NCBI RefSeq assembly: GCF_009741265.1
Contig: NZ_WOWL01000001.1
Coordinates: 1,922,001-1,986,000 of the forward strand
Reading direction: 5' to 3'
Length of the DNA: 64,000 nt
Source of the DNA: Pseudarthrobacter sp. GA104
GTDB taxonomy: Bacteria; Actinomycetota; Actinomycetes; Actinomycetales; Micrococcaceae
The notes beneath the pieces were generated by a model that saw nothing but the letters and a program-made list of their open reading frames with translations, did not search any database and was not told the origin of the DNA. Within the stretch, counting starts at the first letter, position 1. Every line of letters begins with the position of its first letter. This document shows positions 24,851 through 37,866 of the stretch, piece after piece. Position numbers and translations under genes: made by a program.

Positions 24851-26350
24851 TCAGGCGGGCGGGGCGTGCAGGAGCCGCTCCAGGGCTTCTTCTCCCGGGG
24901 AGAGGCCGATGTAGGCAAAGTCCGGCGGCCCGCCGGCCACGGACCCTGCCCCGCCTGAGACGGACTTTACTTGGTGGGGCCACCGTGGTGGTTCCCAGTC
25001 CTGGTGTTCGCTTGTGTAGTGGCGGCCGGTGGGTGAGGTCCAGCCGGGTGGTGCGGTTGTGGTGGCGGGGGTGGGTTTCCAGCCGCTGGTGTGGCGGAGT
25101 TTGTGGTGTTTCGGGCACGGCTGTCCCAGGTTCGATACACCTGTGGTGCCGCCGTTGTGCCAGGCGAGGAGGTGGTCGGCTTCGTTGTCGAGGGAGTGGT
25201 TGCTGCAGCCGGGGAAGGGGCATCTGCCGTCCCGCAGCCTGAGCCAGTTCCGCATGGCCTTGGTGACCCGGTAGCTGGTGCGGCCGATTTCCAGCGGCGC
25301 CCCGTCCCGCGGATCGACCAGGACGCGGTGGAACGAATCCGCCCCGGCCGCGACGAGGTCCCGGGCCATGGAGGGCGGGATGGGTCCGTACCCGTCCAGC
25401 AACGCCGGCTCGTCCGTCAAGCCCAGCAGGGCGAACACTGGCACGGTGACCAGCACCTCGGCCCGGACTGGCGCTTGGTTTGGACCGGTTCCCTCGCCGC
25501 CGTCGCCGGCACCGGCTGCACCGGTAACGCCGGTAGTGTTGCCGCTGTTGAGGAGCCCTGCGGCGAAACTATCCGCCCGGAGTTGGGTGAGGGTGCGGTG
25601 CTCGTTCGGTCCCTGCATGGTCCGGGAGAGGGCGGTGAGCTTGTTCCAGAGGGCCGTGGCCTGGTGGGCGGGCAGGTAGGCGGAGAGCCAGGCCATCCCG
25701 TCCTGGTCGGGCCGGTATTCGACCCGCCGGTCCGAAACCCCTTGGGCGTGGCGTTGTTCGATGGAGTCGGCGTGGTGGCGTTCGCGCCAGGTGCGCGCCT
25801 TGGCCCGGAACCTGTACGCGGGGATCTCCCCGATCGGGGCGGCCGTGGCGGGTTTTGGTGTGTCCGGGTCCAGGAAGTGGGCTTCCAGGGCGGCGGCGCC
25901 GGCGGGGTCAAGGGTGGCGGTCTCGTCCACCATGACGGTGGCGTGCTGCCAGGAGATGGTGCCGTTGTGCAGGGCTGCGAGGGTCCGGGGCAGGGAGGTG
26001 GTCAGGGCGTGGGAGCGGGCCAGCAGGGCTCCGGCGGCCCGGTCACCGATGGCCATGACACAGCTGATCTCGGCGGCGATAGCCCTTTCAAGCGCCTGCA
26101 CGGGCGGGTCCGGCGGGGCGGCCGCCCGTGCGGTGGCGGCGTAAGTCCCTGCAGCGCTGACCACCAATCCAGCAATTCTGGCCTGGACCCCGGCGGCCCC
26201 GGCAAGGATGTCCAGGCACCCGTCGGCCAGCCCGGCCAGCGGATCAGCAGCGGAAAAAGGTTCAGACCCGCACCCGTCCGCCTCGGCAATGAGCACGGCA
26301 AGAGCGGCATTCATGTCCGCAAACGCCTTCGCCACCGCCGCTTTCCCCAT
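24851..26350 (-). CDS. DUF222 domain protein with HNH endonuclease motif
   Basis: This 499-residue protein has the DUF222 region (about 60-330, largely helical) and a C-terminal HNH nuclease domain. The HNH region reads RDGRCPFPGCSNHSLDNEADHLLAWHNGG then LGQPCPKHHKLRH, with the two cysteine pairs that hold structural zinc and the central DH and NLG...H elements. Families of these proteins are abundant and often repeated in Arthrobacter genomes; some relatives sit in introns or mobile elements, but most have no known role. The start ATG at 26350 lies only 10 bp from a long inverted repeat. The linker (about 325-345) is Gly/Thr-rich. Confidence 0.88.
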   Translation of the reverse strand: MGKAAVAKAFADMNAALAVLIAEADGCGSEPFSAADPLAGLADGCLDILAGAAGVQARIAGLVVSAAGTYAATARAAAPPDPPVQALERAIAAEISCVMAIGDRAAGALLARSHALTTSLPRTLAALHNGTISWQHATVMVDETATLDPAGAAALEAHFLDPDTPKPATAAPIGEIPAYRFRAKARTWRERHHADSIEQRHAQGVSDRRVEYRPDQDGMAWLSAYLPAHQATALWNKLTALSRTMQGPNEHRTLTQLRADSFAAGLLNSGNTTGVTGAAGAGDGGEGTGPNQAPVRAEVLVTVPVFALLGLTDEPALLDGYGPIPPSMARDLVAAGADSFHRVLVDPRDGAPLEIGRTSYRVTKAMRNWLRLRDGRCPFPGCSNHSLDNEADHLLAWHNGGTTGVSNLGQPCPKHHKLRHTSGWKPTPATTTAPPGWTSPTGRHYTSEHQDWEPPRWPHQVKSVSGGAGSVAGGPPDFAYIGLSPGEEALERLLHAPPA

Positions 26351-26360
26351 ACCAAAATCA

Positions 26361-26440
26361 TCGCGGGAGGGTACGACATTTAACCGCGGGCCTCGACCTG
26401 AGGACGGGAGCCCGGGGGCAAATGTCGTACCCTCCCGCGA
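26361..26440. repeat. 21-bp perfect inverted repeat with 38-bp spacer
   Basis: The arm 26361-26381 (containing GGAGGGTACGACATTT) is the exact reverse complement of 26420-26440. The spacer contains nested complementary bits such as CCTC/GAGG, so the whole 80 bp can fold as one long hairpin. It lies between the dimethylglycine oxidase stop and the DUF222 start, both on the minus strand. It could act as a terminator or be a dispersed REP-like element; no second copy was noticed in the window. Confidence 0.75.
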
Positions 26441-26444
26441 ACGG

Positions 26445-29968
<3,524 letters not shown>

Positions 29969-29977
29969 GGTGTGCTC

Positions 29978-31954
29978 CTAAAGTGTGGGTGCCGGTTTGA
30001 TGGCGTCAGCGGGTACACCGTTGGTGGTGCCCGCTTTCGGGGAATCGCTGCTGGCTGCATCACTGCCTGGACTGTCTCCCCGGCAGGTGCCGTCCGGGCA
30101 GCGTTCGCCGCATTCATGCTTGGTGACGAGGTCGAACTGGACGCCGCCATGCTGGTCAACGCCCGTACGGATGGCGCGCTCAACTACGGAGTCAGCCAGC
30201 CGCCGCCGCAGGGACAGCGGGTCCCGCCGCAGGTCCTTGACCAGGGCGACACAGAGCAGCAGCATGACCAGCACGAACGGCAGGGCGGCCACGATGGTGA
30301 TGCGTTGCAGGCCGGACAGCGCCTCGGAGGGCTCATCACCGCCGGCCAGCATCATCACGGCGGCGACTGCGCCGGTGAGCAGGCCCCAGAAGATGACGAG
30401 CCCGCGCTTCGGGTCGGAGGATCCGTTGGAGCTCAGGGACGCCATGATGATCGACGCCGAGTCGGCACCGGTGATGAAGAAGATGGCCACCAGGACCATG
30501 GCGAGGACAATAACGGCTGCGGTCAGCCAGGCAGGCATGGACATGTTCCGGACCAGGTCGAAGAGGGCTCCGTCGAAGTCGATGGACGGTGAACCGCTGG
30601 CCATGGACACCAGGCCCGGGGTGCCGGCCTTGTCCGCGTCTTCCTGGACCTTGAAGGCCGTGCCGCCAAAGATCCCGAACCAGATGACGCTCACGATGCT
30701 GGGAACCAGCAGGACACCGGTGACGAACTGCCGGATGGTGCGTCCGCGGCTGATCCTGGCGATGAACATGCCCACGAACGGCGTCCAGGAAACCCACCAG
30801 GCCCAGTAGAAGATGGTCCAGCCGGACATCCAGGTGCGCAGCGCCTCGTCCCCCACTGCTTCGGTCCGCGAGGACATTTCGGCCAGGTCCCTGGCGTAGT
30901 CGCCTACTGCGGCCGGAATGAGGTTGAGGATGAACAGGGTGGGTCCGGCCACGAAGACGATCAGCGCCAGGATCACGGCGAGGACCATGTTGATGTTGGA
31001 CAGCCACTGGATGCCGCGGCTGATGCCGGACACTGCCGAGGCGACGAAGCAGGCGGTCAGGATGGCAACGATGGCCACCAGTACAGGTGTGCCGATCTCG
31101 CCGATCCACCCGTTGGATGTCAGTCCGCTGCCGATCTGGAGTGCGCCGAGGCCCAGGGACGCGGCCGTGCCAAACAGCGTGGCAAAGATCGCCAGGATGT
31201 TGATGAACTTGCCCACCGGGCCTTCTACCGTCCTGATGCCGAACAGCGACGTGAACGCTGCCGAGATCAGCTGCCGGCGGCCCAGGCGGTATGTGCCGTA
31301 GGCCATGGCGATGCCGACGACGGCATACATCGCCCACGGGTGCAGCGTCCAGTGGAAGATGGAGGTGGCCATGGCCGTCTGGATGGCTGCGGGGGTCCGT
31401 CCGTCCACGGTGCCGGGTGGCGGCGCAATGTAGTGGTAGAGCGGTTCGGCAACGCCGTAGAACATCAGGCCGATACCCATGCCGGCAGCGAACATCATGG
31501 CGATCCATGAAACGGTGCGGAACTCGGGCTTTTCGCCGTCCTTGCCGAGGGGAATGTTGCCCCACTTGCCCAGGGCCAGCCAGAGGACGAACACAACGAA
31601 CAACGAGGCCAGGACCATAAAGAGCCAGCCGGTGTACTCCATGACCCAGCCCAGGGCGAGTGTTGAGGTGGCGGCCAGGCTGTCCCGGCCCAGGAAGCCC
31701 CAGGCCACAAAGGCCAGGGCGAGGACACCGGTGATGCCGAAGGTGGCCTTGTCGAGGGTGAGCTTACGGTTCCGCCGTTCTGCCACAGCCTGTTCGGCCC
31801 TGGTCTGGCGGAGTTCCTGCATGATTTGTTCGGTGTCCTCCGCGTCGTGTGAGTCGTGGGCGGAAGGAGCGTGCTCCGGTGCGGGCACGGGTTTGGGCTC
31901 TTCCATCTCGAGAGGGGGTTGGGCATCCGGGCGGATGTCGCTGCTCAAAGCCAT
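29978..31954 (-). CDS. BCCT family betaine/choline transporter
   Basis: This 658-residue protein has 12 predicted membrane segments and the BCCT signature region SGWTIFYWAWWVSWTPFVGMFIARISRGRTIR (about 355-385, split here only in quotation). FAAGMGIGLMFYGVAEPLYH marks the third helix. Long hydrophilic tails flank the core: about 70 acidic and helical residues at the N-terminus and about 90 at the C-terminus. The C-terminal tail contains Cys615, Cys619 and Cys624 in HECGERCPDGTC, unusual for the family. It is first in the operon with purU and dimethylglycine oxidase, so glycine betaine or dimethylglycine is the likely cargo. AAAGGA precedes the ATG; a TTGACA lies about 185 bp upstream. Confidence 0.93.
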   Translation of the reverse strand: MALSSDIRPDAQPPLEMEEPKPVPAPEHAPSAHDSHDAEDTEQIMQELRQTRAEQAVAERRNRKLTLDKATFGITGVLALAFVAWGFLGRDSLAATSTLALGWVMEYTGWLFMVLASLFVVFVLWLALGKWGNIPLGKDGEKPEFRTVSWIAMMFAAGMGIGLMFYGVAEPLYHYIAPPPGTVDGRTPAAIQTAMATSIFHWTLHPWAMYAVVGIAMAYGTYRLGRRQLISAAFTSLFGIRTVEGPVGKFINILAIFATLFGTAASLGLGALQIGSGLTSNGWIGEIGTPVLVAIVAILTACFVASAVSGISRGIQWLSNINMVLAVILALIVFVAGPTLFILNLIPAAVGDYARDLAEMSSRTEAVGDEALRTWMSGWTIFYWAWWVSWTPFVGMFIARISRGRTIRQFVTGVLLVPSIVSVIWFGIFGGTAFKVQEDADKAGTPGLVSMASGSPSIDFDGALFDLVRNMSMPAWLTAAVIVLAMVLVAIFFITGADSASIIMASLSSNGSSDPKRGLVIFWGLLTGAVAAVMMLAGGDEPSEALSGLQRITIVAALPFVLVMLLLCVALVKDLRRDPLSLRRRLADSVVERAIRTGVDQHGGVQFDLVTKHECGERCPDGTCRGDSPGSDAASSDSPKAGTTNGVPADAIKPAPTL

Positions 31955-32178
31955 GTCAAGTCCTTTGGTTTGAATTCTCGGTTTTGACGCTGTACTCCGG
32001 CGTCCCCAAGCCGGGCGGAAGACCGGGGTCTTCCTGGCATTCGGTCATCAAGGTCAGCTTTGCTTCCATCGCGGCAGTTGTTCCGTAAAGATCAACACGT
32101 CTCGCGATAAGCAACAGAGTGGCCTGCGTAGCGGCCGCGTGTCAAGGTTTTTCTGAAGTCTTAAGCCCTATTTCAGGG

Positions 32179-32210
32179 GTTCCGGCCACGCCTTGACAGC
32201 GGGCCGGAAC
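32179..32210 (-). terminator. Hairpin after the betaine oxygenase reductase gene
   Basis: GTTCCGGCC (32179-32187) and GGCCGGAAC (32202-32210) form a perfect 9-bp stem with a 14-base loop, 7 nt after the reductase stop. It probably separates this operon from the BCCT promoter region (31955-32178). No U tract is evident. Confidence 0.55.
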
Positions 32211-32216
32211 AGGGGG

Positions 32217-33632
32217 TCAGGCATCGATCACCAGGTCCGTCTGCGCGGTGGAGCAGCAGGGCAGGAACTTGCCCGCAGAGATTTCCCGCGCCCGGATCCC
32301 GCCCTGGTGGTTCATCTCGATCTCCCCTGAAAGCTTGACGACCTTGCAGGAGCCGCACATGCCTTCCTTGCAGTTCGCGCCGATCCTGACGCCCGCACGC
32401 TGGGCCACCTCGAGGATGCGCTCGGTGGGGTCGATCCGCACATTGATGCCGGTACGCATGAAGGACATGGTGAGGCTGCCTGTTCCCACCGTGTCGAAGC
32501 TCGAGGCATCAGGGGAACCGGCTTCCGGCTCACCGCCCGGGCTGACGGCGGAGAGGTCGGAGCCGGGCGTGTCCGGGTCCGCGATTTCCAGCGGCAGGCC
32601 CGAGGCCTGCAGAGTCCCGTCAGCGTCGTAGCCAGGCTCGTAAAGCCCGAACGCCGCGGGCTGGCTTTCAAAGTAGTCCTCGGCGGAATCGGCGATCTCC
32701 TCGGCGATTTCCTCCGCGACGTCGGCTGCAAGTGCTACCTCCGCCTGGTATTCAAGGAGCGTCTGGCGGTCTCCCGAGAAGAACTCCATGTAAATGGAAG
32801 TGTCGTCGACGCCGACCTTCTTGAGCAGCTCGGTGGCCGTGTTCAGGTAACCCTCGGGACCACATGCGTACACCTGGCGGCCGTTGGCGTCGGGGGCCAC
32901 CTCCTCGAGCGTGGCCGCCGTCAGCCTTCCACTGAGCCCTTCCCACCCCTCCGGCACGCTGCGGTCACCCAGGGAGTAGTAGACCTTGACGCGCGAGTCC
33001 ACGGAGGCGATATAGGCCAATTCCCGGTGGAAGGCAAAGCCTCCAGGATCCGAGCCGTGGTAGAGCACCACAACATCGGCGTGTCCGGGCAGGGAATGGA
33101 TGGTCCGCACCATGGACATGATGGGCGTGATGCCTGCGCCGGCGGCAAGCAGGAGATACCGTGCACGTCGGTCGGCATCTGGGAGGTGGAATGCTCCCAC
33201 CGGTCCCAGCATCTCAAGAACGGTGCCGGGTTTGACGTTCTCGTGCACCCAGGGCGAGACCAGTCCCGTGGGGTCGCACTTGACGGTGATGCTGAAGGTC
33301 CACGGCTCGGTGGGCGAGCTGGACAGCGAGTAGCTGCGGTCCACCGGCTCCTGGTCCTCGCCATTCACGGGAAATGCGACGTTCACGTACTGGCCGGCAC
33401 GGAACGCCAAAGGCGCGCCGTCGCATCGGCGGAACACGAAGGTCATCATGGCGCCGGCCTCGGGAACGGTCTCGACGCATTCGGCCATGAACTCCTGCGG
33501 ATGCCATGGACCCAGTGCACGGGCTGCCCGGGCGGGTGTCTCGGTGTTTCCCATCACCCTGTTCCACGGCATCTCAAGACCGCGAATACGCTGTGGTTCC
33601 TGGATTGCCGTTTCAGTGAGGAGTTCAATCAC
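32217..33632 (-). CDS. gbcB: Oxygenase reductase with FAD, NAD and 2Fe-2S domains (GbcB-like)
   Basis: This 471-residue reductase passes electrons from NAD(P)H to the Rieske oxygenase encoded just upstream. The flavin domain has RSYS at 99-102, the NAD domain has AAGAGITPIMSMV at 163-175 and CGPEG at 257-261, and the C-terminal plant-type ferredoxin has Cys421, Cys426, Cys429 and Cys459 or 460. Between the NAD domain and the ferredoxin lies an acidic, Pro/Ser-rich insert of about 90 residues (294-384) not usual for GbcB, which is near 366 residues. The GTG start at 33632 overlaps the oxygenase stop by 4 nt and has AGGAG upstream. The gbcB symbol is by context and family. Confidence 0.88.
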   Translation of the reverse strand: MIELLTETAIQEPQRIRGLEMPWNRVMGNTETPARAARALGPWHPQEFMAECVETVPEAGAMMTFVFRRCDGAPLAFRAGQYVNVAFPVNGEDQEPVDRSYSLSSSPTEPWTFSITVKCDPTGLVSPWVHENVKPGTVLEMLGPVGAFHLPDADRRARYLLLAAGAGITPIMSMVRTIHSLPGHADVVVLYHGSDPGGFAFHRELAYIASVDSRVKVYYSLGDRSVPEGWEGLSGRLTAATLEEVAPDANGRQVYACGPEGYLNTATELLKKVGVDDTSIYMEFFSGDRQTLLEYQAEVALAADVAEEIAEEIADSAEDYFESQPAAFGLYEPGYDADGTLQASGLPLEIADPDTPGSDLSAVSPGGEPEAGSPDASSFDTVGTGSLTMSFMRTGINVRIDPTERILEVAQRAGVRIGANCKEGMCGSCKVVKLSGEIEMNHQGGIRAREISAGKFLPCCSTAQTDLVIDA

Positions 33633-34933
33633 GCCAAGTGCTCCTGCACGCGCTGCACGTACCAGTTGATGAATGCCTCGACCTGGTATTCGCTCTTCAT
33701 GTAGGGCCCGGGCTCGTAGGCGGGACTGCCGGCGCCCTGCTGGCACAGCTCCACGAACGCCTTGTCCTGCAGGTTCGTCTGCTTCCAGGTGTGGGTGAGC
33801 TTCTCCAGGTCGTAGTCGACGCCTTCCACTGCGTCGTCGGCCACCAGCCAGGTGGTGCGTACGAGGCTCTGGTGTTCGTTGATGGGGAAGACAGCGAACG
33901 TGATGACGTGGTCGCCGAGGAAATGGAACCAGCTGTTGGGCTGCAGGTGCATCGAGCAGCGGCCAAGGCGGAAGTCGGGCAAGTCACCCAGCAGCTTCTT
34001 GGAAAGCCTCCGACCGTCCGCGGAGAACGATTCGCCCTCTCCATCGAGCGATTCCCGTGAGATGCGGATTCCCGCGATGCGCGTGTCAAGCTGCTCGACC
34101 ACCTCGTAGGGAAGGCCGTAGCGGCGGCAACGCTCCTCAAGGGAGGACTGGGCCTCCTTGTTCCGGTCCCACACTTCCTCAAGATGGGGCGGGATCAGGC
34201 CTTCCGTCAGGCCCCAGGTGGGGAAGAGGGAGCAGGCGAGCTCAGGGTGGCCGTCGCAGTGGTAGCACTCACGGTTGTTCTCCATGACGAGCTTCCAGTT
34301 GCCCTCTTCAATGATGTTCTGCTGGTAGGCGATTTTTGTCTTCGAGAGATCGTGGGGCGCCAGGTAGGGCTCAAAGATCTTTGAGGTCTCGTCAAAGTCC
34401 GCCGGCGGTTCATCCGCAATGCAGACGAAAATGAGTCCGGCGACCTCGCGTCCGTGGGCGCGCTTGAGGCCGAAGCAGCTCTTGTCGAACTTCGTTTCCC
34501 CCGGGGCGGAGGCATGGATCAAATTGCCCTCCGGCGAGTAGGTCCAGGAGTGGTAGCCGCAGACCAGGTTTCCGGTTGAACCGGCAGCCTCGGTGAGAAC
34601 GCGGGCGCCGCGGTGCCGGCATACGTTATGCAGGACGTTCACGGCACCGTCGTCGTTGCGCAGCACAATCAGGGAGTAGGGCCCATAGTCGACCGTGACG
34701 TAGTCGCCCGGCTCCGGCAGTTCGGCGGTGCTGGCGGCAAAGATCCAGTGCTGGCCGAAGATGGCCTCCATGTCGATTTTGAAGATCGAGGGATCGGTGT
34801 AGAAGGGGGCATCGAGGGAGTATCCAGTGCGCCGGAACTCAAACAACGCGGTAATTTCCGCCAGCTGCTCGGCAGGCAATGATGCAGCGAGTCTTCCGCG
34901 TGAATTGAGGGGCACGTTCACTGAAGCAGTCAT
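33629..34933 (-). CDS. gbcA: Rieske non-haem iron oxygenase (glycine betaine monooxygenase, GbcA-like)
   Basis: This 434-residue protein is the oxygenase of a two-component Rieske system. The 2Fe-2S site is Cys105-x-His107 and Cys125-x2-His128 (NVCRHRGAR, CGYHSW); the mononuclear iron site has His225 and His229 in ENNRECYHCDGHPEL. Overall it resembles GbcA, which demethylates glycine betaine to dimethylglycine with release of formaldehyde. That fits the dimethylglycine oxidase, BCCT transporter and PurU next door. The ATG at 34933 has GGAGG upstream. It is divergent from the LysR gene and overlaps the reductase gene. Other quaternary amines (carnitine, stachydrine) remain possible substrates. 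Confidence 0.88.
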   Translation of the reverse strand: MTASVNVPLNSRGRLAASLPAEQLAEITALFEFRRTGYSLDAPFYTDPSIFKIDMEAIFGQHWIFAASTAELPEPGDYVTVDYGPYSLIVLRNDDGAVNVLHNVCRHRGARVLTEAAGSTGNLVCGYHSWTYSPEGNLIHASAPGETKFDKSCFGLKRAHGREVAGLIFVCIADEPPADFDETSKIFEPYLAPHDLSKTKIAYQQNIIEEGNWKLVMENNRECYHCDGHPELACSLFPTWGLTEGLIPPHLEEVWDRNKEAQSSLEERCRRYGLPYEVVEQLDTRIAGIRISRESLDGEGESFSADGRRLSKKLLGDLPDFRLGRCSMHLQPNSWFHFLGDHVITFAVFPINEHQSLVRTTWLVADDAVEGVDYDLEKLTHTWKQTNLQDKAFVELCQQGAGSPAYEPGPYMKSEYQVEAFINWYVQRVQEHLA

Positions 34934-35077
34934 GGGTTTCCTCCCGGGAGGCATGGGTAGTGGGTGTTGCGGGGTGACCACGGGTGCGCGGGTGCTAACG
35001 GCCTGGTCGAAGAACTTGTAATGATGAGATTAGGGACACATCAGCTGCAACAAAAGCGCAAGATTTTGAAGATAACC

Positions 35078-35094
35078 ATGCAGAATAGATGCAT
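35078..35094. promoter_or_regulatory. ATGCA-N7-TGCAT inverted repeat at the LysR start
   Basis: ATGCA (35078-35082) and TGCAT (35090-35094) form a perfect inverted repeat that overlaps the proposed LysR start codon. It is the kind of interrupted dyad LysR proteins bind and could mediate autoregulation. It also lies 145 bp upstream of the divergent gbcA start. Confidence 0.4.
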
Positions 35095-36025
35095 GATCGA
35101 TCCGAGGCTCATCACACTTCGCGTGTTCGCCCGGTGCGGCACAATAGGCGGGACCGCGGAGCTCACGGGCTATTCTCCATCTGCCGTCTCCGCGCAATTG
35201 CGGGAACTGCAGCGCGTGCTGGGAATGCAGCTGCTGGCGAAGGACGGCCGGGGCGTGCGGCTTACCGCCACGGGACGCTTTCTCGTGGCGGGCTCGGATC
35301 CCCTCATTGCCCAATGGGAGAGCCTGCGCGCCGCAGCCATGGAGGCCGGCGACCAGGTGCAGAGCCACTTTGGCCTCGGCGGATTCTCCTCTGCAGCCGC
35401 CCAGTTGCTCGCACCGCTGGCCGCCACGCTGCGCTCAACACACCCCCTGCTGGAGGTGCAGGTCCTTGAGGCTGATCCGGCCCGCTGCTTCGACTTGTTG
35501 ATTGCGGAACGAATCGACCTTGCAGTTATCGTCGCCATGCAGTCCGACAGTTACGGTGAGGACGATCCGCGCTTCGAGCAGAGAGTCCTGCTCGACGATC
35601 CGCTGGACGTGATCATTCCCGGTGACCATCCGCTGGCATCACGCCAAACAGCGACGCTTGAAGAGCTGGCATCGGAACCCTGGATCACGGAGTCCGCCGG
35701 TTCCACCTATCATTCCCTCTTCACCGCGGCGTTCACGGCAGTCGGGGTGACACCGCGGATTGCCCATGAAGCCGTTGAATGGGAAACCCACATCGCATTC
35801 GTGGGTGCGGGGCTGGGCGTCGGCCTGCTGCCCCGGCTGGCGCCTTTGCATGGTGCCGAAAACGTGGTCCGGCTACGCATCACCGGTCAAACGAAGCCCA
35901 CGCGCCGCATTGTCGCGGCCGTGCGCAGGGGCAGCATCGCCTCACCCCTGATCCAAGAGTCGCTCGGCATCCTGCAGGTCAACGCCAATCGGATCCTCAC
36001 CGCCCGGCCCGAAGAGAATCTCTGA
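35093..36025 (+). CDS. LysR family transcriptional regulator (betaine locus)
   Basis: This 310-residue regulator has an N-terminal winged helix (MIDPRLITLRVFARCGTIGGTAEL then YSPSAVSAQLRELQRVLGMQLL, about 1-60) and a LysR substrate-binding domain (about 90-300, with IDLAVIV and GLGVGLLPRLAP). MIDPRL at the start is typical for one LysR subgroup, so I chose the ATG at 35093; another in-frame ATG at 35078 would add five residues. It is divergent from the Rieske oxygenase operon and probably controls it in response to betaine or dimethylglycine (inferred). Confidence 0.9.
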   Translation: MIDPRLITLRVFARCGTIGGTAELTGYSPSAVSAQLRELQRVLGMQLLAKDGRGVRLTATGRFLVAGSDPLIAQWESLRAAAMEAGDQVQSHFGLGGFSSAAAQLLAPLAATLRSTHPLLEVQVLEADPARCFDLLIAERIDLAVIVAMQSDSYGEDDPRFEQRVLLDDPLDVIIPGDHPLASRQTATLEELASEPWITESAGSTYHSLFTAAFTAVGVTPRIAHEAVEWETHIAFVGAGLGVGLLPRLAPLHGAENVVRLRITGQTKPTRRIVAAVRRGSIASPLIQESLGILQVNANRILTARPEENL

Positions 36026-36080
36026 GCGCTGCGAAAGCACAGCCGCCGGTTGGCCCCACGGTTCCGCGTTTGTTTCCCGG

Positions 36081-37859
36081 TTAACCCGCGATCGTCGCCA
36101 GGACTGCCCCGGCACTCACTACGCCGCCTGCTTTCGCCCGGATCTCCGTGACGGTGCCGCCGCGGTGGGCGGCGACCTGGGTTTCCATCTTCATGGCTTC
36201 AAGGACGACGACGGGGTCCCCCGCCGCCACTTCGGCACCCGGTTCCACGAGCCACTTCACCACGGTCCCCGCCATGTCCGCCCGCAGCTCACCGGGGTCC
36301 GCAGCGGGAGCCGCGGCGCCGCCGTCGCGCTCCCCCTCCGAAGAATGCCCGGCCGGCGAAACGCCTGCAGGCAGGCCGGCGCCGGAACGTGCCCAGCCGT
36401 CCAGCAGGGCCGCGGGAAGGCCGACGGCGAGGCGCCGGCCGTCGACATCGACGGTGATGGTGCGCCGGGCACCGTCCGGAGCGGTTGTGCTGAACCCGGG
36501 ATCCGCCGGGATGGATCCCGCGAAGTCCGTTTCGATCCACCGGGTGTGGATGCGGAGCGCGGTTTCCGAGGTGAAGTCCGGCGCCTGGACGACGGCCCGG
36601 TGGAACGGCAGCACGGTTGCCACGCCGGTGATTTCCATTTCCGCCAGCGCACGGCGGGCCCGGCGGAGCGCCTGCTGCCTGTCGGCGCCGGTGACGATCA
36701 GCTTGGCCAGCAGCGAATCGAACTGCGGCGCAACGATGGATCCGGCCCGGACTCCCGAATCCAGCCGGATGCCTGGACCCGTTGGGCCGCTGAACGTGGC
36801 GATGGTTCCGGGCGAGGGCAGGAACCCCCGCCCCACATCCTCGGCGTTGAGCCGGAATTCGAACGAATGCCCGCGGGGTTCGGGATCGGCCGCGAGGCGC
36901 AGGGGCTCACCGGCAGCGATCCGCAACTGCTCCTGGACCAGGTCCACCCCGGTGGTCTCCTCGGTGATGGGGTGTTCCACCTGCAGGCGCGTGTTCACCT
37001 CGAGGAACGCCACCGTGCCGTCGGCGGCCACCAGGAACTCCACCGTCCCCGCCCCCGTATAGGCGGCTTCGCGGCAGACTGCCTTGGCGGCGGCGTAAAT
37101 CCGGCGGGTCTGCTGTTCGGTGAGGAAGGGCGCGGGCGCCTCCTCCACCAGCTTCTGGTGCCGGCGCTGGAGGGAGCAGTCGCGCGTTCCCACCACCACC
37201 ACGTTGCCGTGCCGGTCCGCCAGGACCTGCGCTTCCACGTGCCGGGGCCGGTCCAGGTACCGCTCCACGAAGCACTCGCCGCGGCCGAAGGCCACCACCG
37301 CTTCCCGGACCGCCGAGTCGAAGGCTTCCTCGATCTGGTCCATTTCACGGACCACTTTGAGCCCGCGTCCGCCGCCGCCGAAGGCTGCCTTGATGGCGAT
37401 GGGCAGGCCGTGTTCTTCCGCGAAGGCACGTGCCTCGCCGGCCGAGGCCACCGGCCCGTCGCTGCCGGCCACCAGGGGCGCGCCTGCCCGGACGGCGATT
37501 TCGCGGGCCGTGATCTTGTTGCCCAGCAGCCTTATGGCCTCCGGTGCCGGCCCGATCCAGGTCAGGCCGGAGTCCAGCACGGCCTGGGCGAAGTCGGCGT
37601 TCTCTGACAGGAACCCGTATCCCGGGTGCACCGCGTCCGCTCCGGACTCCTTGGCGACAGCAAGCAGCTTGGGGATATCCAGGTAGGTTTCCGACGGCGC
37701 GTTGCCGCCCAGGCTGTAGGCCTCCGTGGCGGCGCCGACGTGCATGGCGTCCGCGTCGACGTCCGCGTACACGGCGACGGACTCCAGGCCGGCGTCCTCG
37801 CAGGCGCGGGCGATGCGGACGGCGATTTCTCCGCGGTTGGCAATCAGGACCTTGCGCAT
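36081..37859 (-). CDS. Biotin carboxylase/biotin carboxyl carrier protein
   Basis: This 592-residue protein has a biotin carboxylase module (1-450; [22 protein letters not shown]-grasp loop [28 protein letters not shown]) and a C-terminal biotinyl domain with the target lysine 557 in EAMKMET. A linker of about 70 low-complexity residues joins them. It looks like an acetyl/propionyl-CoA carboxylase alpha chain, but no CoA carboxyltransferase gene is present. Instead it begins 7 nt after the fused KipI-KipA protein, whose domains resemble the carboxyltransferase part of urea carboxylase. The ATG at 37859 starts the family motif. Confidence 0.93.
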   Translation of the reverse strand: MRKVLIANRGEIAVRIARACEDAGLESVAVYADVDADAMHVGAATEAYSLGGNAPSETYLDIPKLLAVAKESGADAVHPGYGFLSENADFAQAVLDSGLTWIGPAPEAIRLLGNKITAREIAVRAGAPLVAGSDGPVASAGEARAFAEEHGLPIAIKAAFGGGGRGLKVVREMDQIEEAFDSAVREAVVAFGRGECFVERYLDRPRHVEAQVLADRHGNVVVVGTRDCSLQRRHQKLVEEAPAPFLTEQQTRRIYAAAKAVCREAAYTGAGTVEFLVAADGTVAFLEVNTRLQVEHPITEETTGVDLVQEQLRIAAGEPLRLAADPEPRGHSFEFRLNAEDVGRGFLPSPGTIATFSGPTGPGIRLDSGVRAGSIVAPQFDSLLAKLIVTGADRQQALRRARRALAEMEITGVATVLPFHRAVVQAPDFTSETALRIHTRWIETDFAGSIPADPGFSTTAPDGARRTITVDVDGRRLAVGLPAALLDGWARSGAGLPAGVSPAGHSSEGERDGGAAAPAADPGELRADMAGTVVKWLVEPGAEVAAGDPVVVLEAMKMETQVAAHRGGTVTEIRAKAGGVVSAGAVLATIAG

Positions 37860-37866
37860 GTGCTGC

